A stretch of 64,000 bases of DNA from Phoenix dactylifera (taxonomy: Eukaryota; Streptophyta; Magnoliopsida; Arecales; Arecaceae). Shown piece by piece: positions 9,772 through 21,173 of the stretch (its first letter is position 1; every line of letters begins with the position of its first letter). The stretch lies in contig NW_024068186.1 in assembly GCF_009389715.1 (NCBI RefSeq), positions 80,286 to 144,285 of the forward strand, written 5' to 3'. The translations under genes were made by a program, and so were the position numbers. The notes under the pieces were generated by a model. That model made no database searches. It was not told where the DNA came from and saw only the letters and a list, made by a program, of their open reading frames with translations.

Positions 9772-9954
9772 CCTAAAGCCAAACACATAGAAATAAGATA
9801 TCATTTTATTAGGGATCATGTGCAAAATGGAAACATATGTATTGAGCATATATGCACTGAAAAACAATTAGCCGACATATTCACAAAACCCTTGAGTGAA
9901 GATAGATTCTGCACGCTAAGGAGGAAATTAGGCATATGTGATCCTTTTTATTGA
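9772..9954 (+). pseudogene. Sirevirus RNase H C-terminal fragment (third copy)
   Basis: About 60 codons closely match the last part of pol at 1158-1338, ending in F-Y-stop. All upstream pol is missing, so this is the 5'-truncated start of a third copy that continues to 12940. Confidence 0.85.
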
Positions 9955-10364
9955 AGAGATATAAAAGGGAGCAAGCAGTCTCATGATACATTCCTCCCAT
10001 TTCTAAAAACCCATGAAACATGAGTCAAACTTGTAATCTATAGATTTCTTACTCATGTATCATTGTCCCAGAAAGAATTTGTAAGGATTGGAAGCAAGAA
10101 AAAAAATTTTAGAAGCGAAAAGGAAGAGAAAGGAAAATTTCTGAACTTGGGTCGACCCAACCCAGAATAGAGTCGACCCAACGTTGAGTCGACCCAAGAA
10201 AATTCTTGAGTCGACCCAACATCGGGACCCCACTGTTAAAAGGGGGACCCGTGAGCTATCTAGGGCACTGTTTACCCTTTGTCCTCTTCCGAAAACCCTA
10301 TTCCCCACTCTCAAATCTTCTCCAATCATCTCCAAACAGTAGATTACTTCAAGATCTTGGAGAA

Positions 10365-10442
10365 ATGGGACCCAAGAGAGCCGTAGCCAAGCGATCCGGG
10401 AGAGTCTCACGATTTTGTTTAGAGCCTAGGATATGTATCTAG
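10365..10442 (+). pseudogene. Remnant of the env-position ORF
   Basis: The first 13-14 codons match the ORF starting at 1749 (MGPKRAVAKRSGRV). The sequence then jumps to what is the 3' UTR around 3078 in the first copy. About 1.28 kb, nearly the whole ORF, is deleted. GTCGACCCA sites are again present upstream (about 10149-10220). Confidence 0.85.
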
Positions 10443-10680
10443 TTCTCATATGTATTTTGTGTTGATCATGTATCTTTAAACTTTGATTAAGGAACATTGT
10501 ATCTGTTTTTGTTTTTGGACATGAATGTACTCAAATGTTCCTATTTTGATCAATGAAGTTTGAATGTTTGCTATTTATTGCATCTTTTCCCATGTATCTT
10601 TTTGATGATAACAAAAAGGGGGAGAAGTAAAGTTAGAGTATCTATTTTAGGAGAAGTAAAGATCTTAGGGGAGAAGTAAA

Positions 10681-10914
10681 GATTTTGTGTAGATTAGATA
10701 AAGTAACAAAAAGGGGAGAAGTAAAGATATCTTTAGAGTAAGTAAAGAAAGATTGATAATAGTAAAAGTAAAGAAAGTTAAAGAAATGAGAAGTAAAGAT
10801 TTTGTGTAGATTAGATAAAGTAACAAAAAGGGGAGAAGTAAAGATATCTTTAGAGTAAGTAAAGAAAGATTGATAATAGTAAAAGTAAAGAAAGTTAAAG
10901 AAAGGAGAAGTAAA
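10681..10914 (+). repeat. 117-bp tandem duplication in the polypurine region
   Basis: Two nearly identical units start GATTTTGTGTAGATTAG at 10681 and 10798. Each contains AAAAAGGGGAGAAG, so the duplication doubles a polypurine tract. It is absent from the first copy. Confidence 0.85.
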
Positions 10915-11351
10915 GAAAAAGAAATAAGAACTTATGCAAGAAAAGAGAAATAATTGGGCAAACAAATTGAAAATCATATAAGAAAGCTTATACATCTAAG
11001 GGGGAGCAATTTGTAACAATGAAAATCATCAAATCAAAAATTTCTATCAAATTTCATAATTTGGCACATATAATTTCAGAATTTGGCACGCACCTCTCGC
11101 ACCCCGATACATAATCTGAAACTCATATTTTATCTCAAATTTTTGAAGTTTCATCGCTAATGAATTATAAATGAAAGGGGGAGCAATTCAAAAAGTCAAA
11201 TTGGCAACATTTAAATGATATAGGGGGAGATTTCACTCTTATATATGAAAAGCTGAAATTCAGCAAGTTAAGCCCTTTCAAAAACTGATTTTAAAGTCAA
11301 ATAACAATAGGCTCATACTCTTTATTTTGTAATCATCAAAAAGGGGGAGAT

Positions 11352-12940
11352 TGAGGATGATAGTGTTATTTTGATGATTAACAAGCAATTATCTAGAGTA
11401 TGTTATAAGTTAAATCAATACTTCATTTATAAGTCCATTACTCTCAGTATATTTGTATGAATTGACATAGATATATTTCATTGTTCATTTGAATGAATCT
11501 AACATTGAGATGCAGCAAAGTGCGGATTGAGTCGACCCAAAAGATGATTGGGTCGACCCCGGCACATCAAGAAGTCATTCTGCAAAATTGGCACAGATGA
11601 ACAGTGAGTTGGGTCGACCCAAGGAAAGCATGAGTCGACCCAAGGATCAAGATCCTCAAAACATGAAAGAAATATGTTCTCTGGATTTACTGAGAGGGTC
11701 GACCCAAACAGTGGTTGAGTCGACCCAAGCTTGAGTCGACCCAAACCCTGAGAGGGTCGACCCAAAGGCAAGACAGAAAAGAAGACAGAAAATGGTTCTC
11801 TGGAATTACTGAGAGGGTCGACCCAAGAAGAAGTTGAGTCGACCCAAGTGAACTTTGAGTCGACCCAAAGAAAGGTTGGGTCGACCCAAGGGAAGGAAGG
11901 CTAAATTTCAAGTTTCTGTGTTTTCTGAGAGGGTCGACCCAAGGAATGTTTGAGTCGACCCAAGTGAAAGTTGGGTCGACCCAAGGACAGGTTGAGCCGA
12001 CCCAAACACGGGCTGAAGCATAACGGCTAGTTGTGCAGAAGTGCTTTTTGGACTCCCAACGGCTATAAACGGCTAGTTTCTTCAATCCAACGGTCAGGAA
12101 GGACTATTTGGAGGTTGGAGAAGTATTTAAGAGGGAGTATTCATCAGAGGAAGCAAGCTTTGGGAAAATACATCAAGTGCATTCAAGAGAGAACCCTAGC
12201 AAGGCAAGCTTCATCCAAGTGCTTCATTCAAGAATCAAAAGAAAGTGGTTGAGCAGATTCAAAGAGTCATCAAGAGCTCCATCCACCCTTGAAGAGTGAA
12301 GCATCCTTGACAAAGAAGAGAGAAGTCACATCAAGCGATAAATATTCTCTAAACTCTTCTTTGTAGATTATATTGTTATATTTGTTCATCTAGGAGTTTA
12401 AATCTTCTTCCTTTGTTTATTAAACTACTTGTAAAGGTTGGTTGGTTAGCCCGCAAAACCAACGGAATAGATTGATTGGTGAACCCGGAAAACCAATTGT
12501 AAAGGTTCGTTGGTGAGCCCGTAAAACCAACATAGGTTGTTGGTAAGCCCGTAAAACCAACGTAGGTTGATTGGTGAACCCGGAAAACCAATTGTAAAGG
12601 TTCGTTGGTGAGCCCGTAAAATCAACAAAGGTTTTTGGTGAACCCGGAAAACTAAAGTGTAAAGGTTCGTTGGTGAGCCCGTAAAACCAACAAAGGTTTT
12701 TGGATTGTGAGCCCGGAAAACAATCCAACTGTAATCCGCGGGATTATAGTGAATTCCCAAGGGGTCGCTTGGGGAGTGGACGTAGGTGCTAAGGAGAGCA
12801 CCGAACCACTATACTTCTTGTTGTTTGTATTGTGATTTGTTTAAGCTTACTAACCATCTATTTGACTTGAGTAAGATAGTTTAAATTTAAAAGAAACCAA
12901 TTCACCCCCCCCCCCTCTTGGCTTGTCACCTTGGGCAACA
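11352..12940 (+). mobile_element. Sirevirus LTR, third copy (1589 bp)
   Basis: It begins TGAGGATGATAG after AAAAAGGGGGAGAT and ends GGGCAACA. It has the same plan as 3883-5426: palindrome array, TATTTAAG box near 12124, nine hairpins (12441-12728) instead of six, the stem-loop and a C tract. The next bases (CAAGTGATCAGAG) resemble a damaged primer site, so a further element may once have followed. Confidence 0.92.
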
Positions 12941-12955
12941 CAAGTGATCAGAGAA

Positions 12956-13443
12956 CGACTTCGTACAGCTTAGAGTCGTCAAAAGAGTTATGCTGATAAT
13001 AGGAGGAGAAAACTGAAATTTTAAATTGGGGATCATGTTTTCTTGAGAGTGTCATCCACTAGAGGAGTGATGAGATTTGGGGTTCATGGTAAATTGAGCT
13101 CTAAGTATGTGGTCTATTTGAGATTTCGGACAAGGTTGGAGAGGTGGCATCGGCTCTACCACCGACTTTATCCAGTGTGCACAATGTTTTTCATGTGTCA
13201 ATGTTGAAGAAATATGTCCCAGATCCGAGTCATGTGGTAGCATATGAGCCATTACATCTTCAGGAGGATTTGACCTATGAGGAGTTCCCGATACGAATTG
13301 TGGACAGAAAAGATCAGGTATTACGACACCGAACCATTCCTTTTGTAAAGGTACAATGGAATAATCATACGGAAAGAGAGGCTACTTGGAAGCTCGAAGA
13401 AGAGATGAAAGTCAAATACCCACAGCTTTTTGAAACCTCAGGT
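12956..13443 (+). pseudogene. Tekay/Del-type gypsy integrase C-terminus and chromodomain-like tail, frameshifted
   Basis: From about 13018 one frame gives the G-D-H-V-F-L-R-V motif of the gypsy integrase end. The frame is then lost between about 13090 and 13144 and resumes as S-G-V-H-N-V-F-H-V-S-M-L-K-K-Y. The tail carries VRIVDR-like and W-K-L-E-E-E-M sequences characteristic of the chromovirus C-terminus, ending near F-E-T-S-G. Only the last 150 or so codons of pol survive, next to an LTR of the same element. The protein is dead. Confidence 0.85.
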
Positions 13444-13485
13444 ATGTCAATTTCGAGGACGAAATTTTTTTTTAGGGAGAGAGAA

Positions 13486-15583
13486 TGTAAGGACCCACAT
13501 TTTTGGTGGGCTTGGGCCGGCCCAATACGTGAAAAAGGGGGAGGGAGTCTCCCGATTGAAATGCCCTCCCTCCCCTGTTTCGAAAATACCTCCCCTCCTC
13601 CCGAATCCACCGGAAAGGAGGATCTTAGGGTGATAAAAACCCTAGCAATCGGGCCGAGATCTCCTCCTCTCCCTAGGGCATCAACCGAGAGGCTTCCACA
13701 AAAAAAAGAAGAAGAAGAAAGAAAAGAAGAGGGGAGATTGGGGTTCTAAACTTGCTGCGGAAGGGATCGGACTAATCGCCGTCGATCCGGTCGGGAGGAT
13801 CTCGCCGGAGGCAAGGTGAGTCGTTCCTTCTTCTTCTTCGGTCTCTAAGCCTCTTGAACACGGCCGGCGAGCCGTTGGATTTGGAGACAAGGAGCCCGGT
13901 TGCCTCGTTCTCCTTCCGTTCGACTGCCATCGTCAGGGGGTGGCGCGTGGCCGGCCGTCGCCGGGCGTGGCGCATGGCCGACACCACGATAGGGGCCGTC
14001 GACCGCTGGGGTCGCCGGCCACAGGTGGCCACTGCCACGAGCATGCCCACGAGGAGAATAGAAAGGAGAGGGAGAGAGAGAGAGAGAGGGAGAGCCACTC
14101 GTCTTTACTTTCCCCTTCTCTCTCTCTAGTTTATCTCTAGATGGGGCCCTCTCTCCCTCTAAACTTAGTTCCGGGGAGTTCATTGTTTTGAGGGCTCTAC
14201 ATAGTCTTGGAAATGCTAGATTTTAGAGGACCCTTTAGAGGATTAAACAGGGGTCCTGAATTATCATATGTCTTGAGTAAATTTTAATGATGATTTGACT
14301 CTGTAGGGGAACAATCTATTGGACGGGAGGAACGCTGAGCGGAGTTCTGTGCGTTCCGGTTTATAGATCGCCGTGAGAGCGGGTGATTAGTTGTCTGAGT
14401 TTTCAATAAAGGGTAAGATTCCTTGTACGCCAATCCTACATGATATAAATATTTTGCACTATATATATGTTTGATATGCTATGATCCAGACAAAGCAAAA
14501 AAAATAGTTTATATTAAATTATATTTTGGTCGTGTTGGCTTGTGATTGGAATTATGATGGATGCATGTATGTGTATAACCTATATCTGCATAATTGGATT
14601 TATGGATGTGGTGGCATGGACTAACCATGTTATATTGATTGCCCTGTCACGGGCTGGAAACGTGACCATGGTTAGTCTAGGTCGGATAAAGTGGAAAAGG
14701 GAATGGATGTGTGTTTGTGAATTGATTAAATGAACAGGGACTTTGGGCTTATCTCGTTATTATTCATTGCCCCATCACAGGCTGGAAATGTGATATTATC
14801 GATTGCCCCGTCACAGGCTGGAAATGTGATACTATCGATTGCCCCGTCACAGGCTGGAAATGTGACACTATCGATTGCCCCATCACAGGCCGGAAATGTG
14901 ATACTATCGATTGCCCCGTCACGGGCCGGAAACGTGACCGGGATGTAGCCCAAAGTCGGAAAGATAATTGATCTGGATCAAGTTAACATGGAATAGGAAG
15001 AAAAAGCATTGAAAATAGTCATAGTGATTTATAAGCTATATATATACTATATCATTCTTATGTGGCCAGACTTTCATTGATGTTTGATGTATAATTATGG
15101 ACTTTTATTGATGCTTGATGTTCATAATTATATTGATTATTTGAGTCTTATGGAAACTGTTTATGATTTCATGAAATGTGCATCGATTTGTCGTGGTTTT
15201 CGAATTCATATTATTATTGTGTTGGTATGGATGTGTAGGGATTCTTACTGGGCTGTAAAGCTCACCCCCTCTTCTTCTTTTTCTTTACCAGAGTTGCAGG
15301 ATGCATAGATTTGGATGGGATGGGCGCAGAGTGCGAGTACCAGAGTTATTAGTTAGTTAGTTTGTTTATCCTTCTTTGATGTCGATGAACATTTGAAGAC
15401 TTTGTAATTGAACCAATTTGTTTATTTGGACATGTCGGATTTGTCTATTTGAATTATTAAATTAGTTGTGGATTTATTGGAATTTTTGTTAATCATAGGC
15501 CTTGCATGATCTTTAGGGCACTGCTCTAGGGCTCATGCGGCCGGTCGCGTACCGGACCCGGGTGCTGGGTTCGGGGCGTGACA
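13486..15583 (+). mobile_element. Tekay/Del-type gypsy 3' LTR (2098 bp)
   Basis: It starts TGTAAGGACCC after the purine tract AGGGAGAGAGAA and ends TCGGGGCGTGACA. The right flank (ATACT...) picks up sequence matching 48322 onward, fixing the right border. The left half of the element is gone, so no target duplication can be tested. It contains a 36-bp minisatellite and short GA-rich tracts near 14060. ORFs over this span are incidental. Confidence 0.88.
14766..14939. repeat. 36-bp minisatellite, about 4.8 units, each with a hairpin
   Basis: The unit begins ATTGCCCCGTCACAGGC. Inside it TCACA and TGTGA flank the conserved loop GGCYGGAAA. Stems vary in step between units: ATCACA/TGTGAT, GTCACA/TGTGAC, GTCACG/CGTGAC. 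A single related unit lies near 14640-14670. Repeat peptides can be read on both strands but are not credible proteins. Confidence 0.85.
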
Positions 15584-17665
15584 ATACTACTTGGCAACTA
15601 TTTGATACTCTGCATCATTCTCATCCTTTCAGCTACATAATCTCATGACCTTACCTTCAAGAGAGGATATCTGATACCAGTTGGAGTTTAAAATTGCTCA
15701 AACAGAAGTGCGTATCATACCATCATTAGGACGAATTTCTTAATTTTACCAAACCCAATAAGATATTGTTTTCATGATGTGGTCTGATATCTATCTGATC
15801 TTAATTTTCTTCTTTTCTTTCACAAGCAGATTGATATCTCGGTACAGGATTGGCACATTCTCCTTCAACGCCAGTATGTCTCGTCTTCAACAACGTCAAG
15901 CAACAGCATAATGACATGCAAAAAGAAGTTTTGAGAGGTAATTCGCTATCAGATCCGCAACTAGTGAAATCTAAGAAGAAAAAATAGCTTTACTAGTTGC
16001 TTGAGAGGGGGCAAATTTGGTGATAATTTATTCTCAAAAGTAAAAGGTTGCTTGGTGAAAAATATCCTTCCACCTTTTGATTTTTTTGATCTATCATCCT
16101 GTTTGTTTTTATATCCTTCCTTTTGCTTTTGTATGATCTAGCAGGCCCAACAGACCAGCTTTAAGTCCTTGTTTCTGAAGGCTTCCATCCAAGTGTATTC
16201 GTAGCTGGGGTTCCAGCACAGTCATATATAGCACAAGCAATTACCCATCTACGGCATGAATTCTAAAAACCACTAGTTGGAAACAATGCATTAATATACA
16301 ATTATGAGTACAGAGACTAAATAGGAAAGTCAAGACTAAGTCTCTCTGGTTGTCATGCAGACGAAGGATTGATGACAGCAAGATACCGATGGTCCAGTTC
16401 TCATTGTTTCACAAGCTTAAGCAGAAGAATTTAGCATTTTTTGCTTCTATTAGCCTCCCGCTAAAATCACTATTGACATGCATTTGAACAGGACCTCACG
16501 AACAACTTCCATCCAGGCATGCAGTTGGATCATGATTGTCATACTGGAGAACTTTTTTCGTCAACTTTGTTGGAACCGATGATGTCTTTGCCGGTGAAAG
16601 TTCATATGTATTTGATTTCTGAGTTCTATTTATCTATTGTCATCTTTGTTTTCATACCTTTTATTTGCTTCTTTTGCTATTGAAAGTGTATGATCCAACC
16701 TCAAAGTTTTTGCTAGAAGCAATGAGATTGGAAGATCAAGCACAGGTATATAGCCCATATGTGATATTATTTTTAATAACCCTAATTGTGAACAAGCATT
16801 ATCTCAACTTTTCAGTCGCTAATGTTCTTAACCAGCAAAGCTGAATCTGTACTTCTTGTTACCACTAGTGCATATGCTGCGTGTACATGATCACACAGCA
16901 CGTGGCTCTCTTTGATATTCAAAGTATTTCACAGGGATGGGCAGCAGAATTCAGCATGCTGCCTTCTGCTTGCCACCCACCACGCATAATTAATGAGATG
17001 GATTTTTCTTCTTCATGCAAGGATCTTTAATTGTAGTTTATAGGGTTATAAGGCATGAAATTATTTCAGAAATTTTATTTGGTGTATAAGATGCTGCCGT
17101 TTTTATGGCCTTCATAAAACTTGCTGCATCACACTGTGTAATCTTTTAATGGAGCAGGGTATCAAAAGCTGGACTGGTTGTGAAGCAATGTACATACAAC
17201 AAATCGCTTGAATTACTGATCCTTCCTTGGAAAATAAAATGTCCCAGTAGGTGAGAATTATACATATGTAATTTAAGCATGGCGGACTAGTAGTTATGTT
17301 GTTTTCTCTTTTTTGTCTTAATCATTTCTATTGTTTTGTATTTTTGTATAGTAAATCAGGTGTATGAGCCTGATCAATCATTATATTTCCCTTTTCGCTA
17401 AAGGATATTGTGCTAGAGGTAGTAAGACTGGAATTCGCCTTCGCACAATTACAATACCCTTCGATGTTCGACAGACAACAACTTAAAAGCAATTGTGAGA
17501 TGCCAAAGAACTTCTTTTTGATTTATTAAATTGCCTAAAAGCTGCTGTTTCTCACTGGACTCGTGGTTGCAGGATGCAGAAGCCTTGCAGATACGAAGCG
17601 TGCCTATTTCATGAACAATATATTCAGCATGTCTGCTGTCTTGATAAACAAGTTTCGAAGCATTG
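15584..17665 (+). repeat. Duplicate of the resistance-gene 3' flank, part 1
   Basis: It is collinear with about 48322-50398 at high identity, from CTTGGCAACTATTTGATACTC to the bases before the CATTG target site. No conserved ORF is evident. It was split from its continuation at 28492 by insertion of a copia element. Confidence 0.88.
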
Positions 17666-18435
17666 TGTTGATTAGTTTTTTGGACTTTGCTCCAAATTCC
17701 TATTGGAAAAGGACTTTTTTGCAAAAAGGGCATAATACGTTATTTCTTTCACGTGACTTTCAGCTAGGCCCTTTTAAGGTTTTTTGGGTTCTTTGGGACC
17801 CAGGTTCCTTGGTTTCCTTTATAAGGCAGCAAAACTCTTTCTAGGGTTTTAAGGAAGGACCCCCGATCGCCGCCCCCTGCTCTCTCTCTCTCTTGGTTTT
17901 CTGCTCTTGGTGTTCCGGCTTCAAAAGGTGTCTTCTTCCGCTCGCTGGGGACTCTCTTTCTTCTACCATAACTCCTCTCTGTGGCTTCTTATTTCCGTGA
18001 GCCATTTGTTCTTGCTATTCATAGTATAAGAAAGAAGGGAATGTAAGATTTTTGATATTCCTTTGATCTACCATTGGAGCTGTAGAAAGGTTGCTTTGCA
18101 TACTATACTTTTGATCTATCATTGTGGCTGCAGAAGGGTTGGTCCGATCGGTTATTTTGCCTTATATTTGGTTTATTGTTGCCTCCTCTTGTGATCATTT
18201 GGCAGTCCATATTTTGAGCTTTTATGTAGCTTTGTTTGTACCCTATTGAGACGATTGACATAGTGGATTGCTCCTCCTTCCCGTGGATGTAGGCACTTGC
18301 TGCCGAACCATGTAAATCTTATCTCTTTGTGCTTATCAATTTATGCCTGTGATGTGTTTGGTGAAATGCCTGAATGAGAATAACTATTAATTGGTAAGTC
18401 AGAAAGATTTATTCTTGTGCCCAATGATCCCAACA
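17666..18435 (+). mobile_element. 5' LTR of the Tork-like element
   Basis: 770 bp, TG...CA, with a CT microsatellite near 17880. It differs from the 3' LTR at many positions (roughly a dozen in the first 260 bases by eye, plus indels), so the insertion is comparatively old. Confidence 0.93.
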
Positions 18436-18437
18436 AT

Positions 18438-18449
18438 TGGTATCAGAGC
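18438..18449 (+). other. Primer binding site, tRNA-iMet type
   Basis: TGGTATCAGAGC lies two bases after the 5' LTR. Confidence 0.93.
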
Positions 18450-18450
18450 T

Positions 18451-19422
18451 ATGGCTTCTGTCGGGCAACAAAATTCATCTAGGGCTAACAATTCGGCTTC
18501 TGTTTCTCATTCCACTATCATAAGGCATGAAGTGGCAGTATTTGATGGCACAGGGGAGTTCTCACTATGGAAGGTAAAGATGAAATACTTGTTGGTTAAA
18601 AAGGGTGTAGCAAAGGCCCTCAAGGGTATGGATGCAATCCTAAGAGATAATGAGGCTATCAAAGAAGAGATTAATGAGAGAACACTAAGGACTCTGTTTT
18701 CGGGCTTGAGTGATAAAGTCCTACGCAATGTTGTGGATCTTGATACAGCTAAGGGAGTATGGAAAAAATTGGAGAGTCTATATATGGCAAAATCTCTTAC
18801 TAATAGACTATATTTGAGGGGAAAGTTGCACATATTTCATATGGCAAAAGGGACTTCACTCAATAATAAGCTCCTGCTTAATTTAGCAAATATTGGTGTT
18901 GAAGTAGATAAAGAAGACAAGGTTTTGATCCTGATCTACTCATTGCCTAAATCCTTTGAGCATATTACTACTACTATGCTCTATGGAAAAGAGACAATAA
19001 GTCTTGAAGAGGTAGAAGCTACTTTGTTATCCAATGAGCTTAGATTAAAAGTACAGCTACAGCATCAGGTTCAGACTCCAGCTCAAGGACTTATAGTTAG
19101 AGGTAGAGATGAACAGAAGAAAGGTGGACAAGGTAGAAGCAAATCCAAAATTACATCAAAGTCTAGGTCCAAAAGATCAGGTGTTTGTCACTATTGTAAG
19201 AAGCCAGGCCACTGGAAATCAGAATGTAGACTCCTACAGTCTAAGAAAGAGAGGGAACAAAAGGATAAAGGAACCGTCTCAGATTCAGCAACAAATGCAG
19301 TTTCATCAGCAGGTCACAACAGTAATGATAATGATGCAGTATTTATAGCTGCTTGCAGTGTTAGTCTTCCTGATACTTGGATTGTGGACTCTAGAGCATC
19401 TTTCCATATGACACCCCATAGG
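18451..19422 (+). pseudogene. Tork-like gag and start of protease, interrupted by CACTA
   Basis: I place the start at the ATG next to the primer site. Residues 20-230 match the copia gag core. A CCHC knuckle (CHYCKKPGHWKSEC) follows near 19189, then the protease start. The usual catalytic DSG reads DSR here (GGA/GGC-type codon lost), which should abolish protease activity. The frame runs straight into the CACTA insertion at 19423 and resumes in register after it. Confidence 0.85.
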
Positions 19423-19788
19423 CACTACAGGAAAAGTAATATTTCCCGACGCTTTTTTCCCGACGCTAGGGAAAAGCGTCGGAAAATGTTGGTCCCGCGC
19501 AAAATTCTGCCGACGCTTCTAGAAAGCGTCGGTATAGCTTTGCAATTGACGACGCTTTTAAGCGTTGTGGAAAATTGGGATCTACGACGACGCTTATAAG
19601 CGTCGTCGGAGGCCAAAACCATCTCTATACCTCAAAACTCCTCCCGATGCCCTAGCTCTTATATCATCTCCTCTCCTCTTCCCTTCGGCGCCGACGTTAA
19701 TCCTTCTCTTCCCTCCCCCTTCTCTTGGATCTGAGCCACTCTCCTCTCCTCCTCCCTCCGGCGCCGACATCAATCCTTAAAACAAGAA

Positions 19789-20369
19789 ATGGCCCCCGGC
19801 CAAGATCTCCTCCGTCGATCCCACCCCGCCGCTGACGAGGACCCCGACCGCCTCCTCGCCGCCGCCGGCGAGGCCGAGAAGCCCCGCCGGGCGAAGCGCG
19901 TCGCCTCGCTCGACATTTTCCGAGGCCTCACCGTCGCGGTACTCCCTCTCCTTCACCCCTCCCGCTTCCCGAATTCGAAGATAATCCTACGAAAAAAATC
20001 GGACGGTATAGAATCCTTTCATTCCTTTCTGGTTGACGCACAGCCTTCTGATCTGGTATTTTCCGCAGATGATGATCTTGGTGGACGGAGCGGGGGGCGA
20101 GTGGCCGGTGATCGGACATGCACCGTGGAATGGCTGCAACCTCGCCGATTTCGTGATGCCCTTCTTTCTCTTCATCGTGGGGATGGCCATTCCCCTCTCT
20201 CTCAAGGTCTGGGGTTTCTTTTTCGAATCATTTCCATTGCCGCCGGTGTGGAGGTAATCTTAAAACTCTTTTCTGTTTTGGGTGCAGAGGATACCGAACC
20301 GACTTCTCGCTGTGAGGAGAGTGGTGGTCAGGACGCTCAAGCTGCTGTTTTGGGGCATCATCTTGCAAG
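19789..20369 (+). pseudogene. Captured exons of a heparan-alpha-glucosaminide N-acetyltransferase-like gene
   Basis: Three collinear exons keep GT/AG borders: 19789-19938, 20069-20206 and 20288-20369. Exon 1 encodes the acidic N-terminus and S-L-D-I-F-R-G-L-T-V. Exon 2 has G-G-E-W-P-V-I-G-H-A-P-W-N-G and F-V-M-P-F-F-L-F-I-V-G. Exon 3 has R-I-P-N-R-L-L and W-G-I-I-L-Q. These fit the N-terminal membrane region of the plant DUF5009/HGSNAT-like acyltransferase family. All junctions keep the frame. The rest of the gene, including most membrane helices, is absent, and the frame is lost beyond exon 3. The start ATG and a CT-rich leader with an internal duplication (19655-19788) were captured too. 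Confidence 0.8.
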
Positions 20370-20930
20370 GTGGGTAAAAGTTTGTCTTTGAATGGTTGTT
20401 ATATTTCCGAAGAGTAGATCCGCCGCCTCCCCCTTCTTTATTTTTGTTGCAGGGGTGACAGGAGTAAGCGGATATGCAGGGGGGCCGGAGCGCCGGTGTC
20501 ACGCCATCGGGGACAGGCGGTGGTCGGGAAGGGGCGGGCCGTGGCTCCAGGTGTTCAGATCTCCTCTCCTCTCCTTGTTTATTTATTTTTCTGTCTATTT
20601 TGAGAAACTTGACTCCAGGCAAAGGAGGAAAAGGAGGAGATCTGGGGCATACTGGAGGAAAGAAAACCCGAAGCCCTCTTTCTGGTGTTTGGGTCTCTCG
20701 CCCCTCCGTGCATAGGCCAGGGGAGGCGAAGACGAAGAAGAGGAGGAGGAGTCCTCGTTTTCGTCTTATTTTTGGGTGATTTTTTGGTTTCGATTGATCA
20801 TAGGCCATGGATGAGAGAATCCTGCCGGGTACTTGCTTCCGGTATCCCCTTCTGGAGTTCACTCATCTCCCCACCATTCCCCAGGTCCACCCAGTGAGAA
20901 AAATATTTTTTAAAAAAAAATATTGGCTAA
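20370..20930 (+). other. Other carried sequence inside the first CACTA
   Basis: GC-rich sequence has possible exon borders (for example TTGTTGCAG|G near 20453 and an ATG-initiated segment at 20807-20883 ending before GT). I do not recognise a product. It may be more of the captured locus or a second gene fragment. Confidence 0.35.
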
Positions 20931-21173
20931 CGCCGACGCTTATAAGCGTCGGCTTTGATTATTTTAGCGACGCTTTTAAGCGTCGCTAAAATCTGTCGCT
21001 AAAAACTAACATATTACGACGCTTTCCAAAAGCGTCGGAAAAAATTTTTCCCACGCAAGTATCGTCGACGTTTTTGCGACGCTTCGATTAGCGTGGCCGG
21101 AACTTTAGCCGACGCTAATAAGCGTCGGTAAAGGTTCCAAAACGCGCCGGGAAAAATGAATATTCCTGTAGTG

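Larger units (their letters stand above)
19423..21173 (+). mobile_element. CACTA transposon, non-autonomous, gene-carrying (1751 bp, TSD AGG)
   Basis: The ends are CACTACAGGAA and TTCCTGTAGTG, a perfect terminal inverted repeat start. The 3-bp duplication AGG lies at 19420-19422 and 21174-21176. Subterminal copies of GACGCTT..AAGCGTC occur at both ends. No transposase is present. The middle carries three exons of a host gene with their introns. It needs a transposase from elsewhere. Confidence 0.93.

Noticed and set aside
12941-12954. Primer site for a further Sirevirus copy after the 11352-12940 LTR
   Set aside because: The sequence lacks two bases and differs at the end, and gypsy sequence follows. 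Too weak to call.
14726-14953. Repeat peptides readable on both strands
   Set aside because: They follow from a 36-bp minisatellite whose length is a multiple of three.
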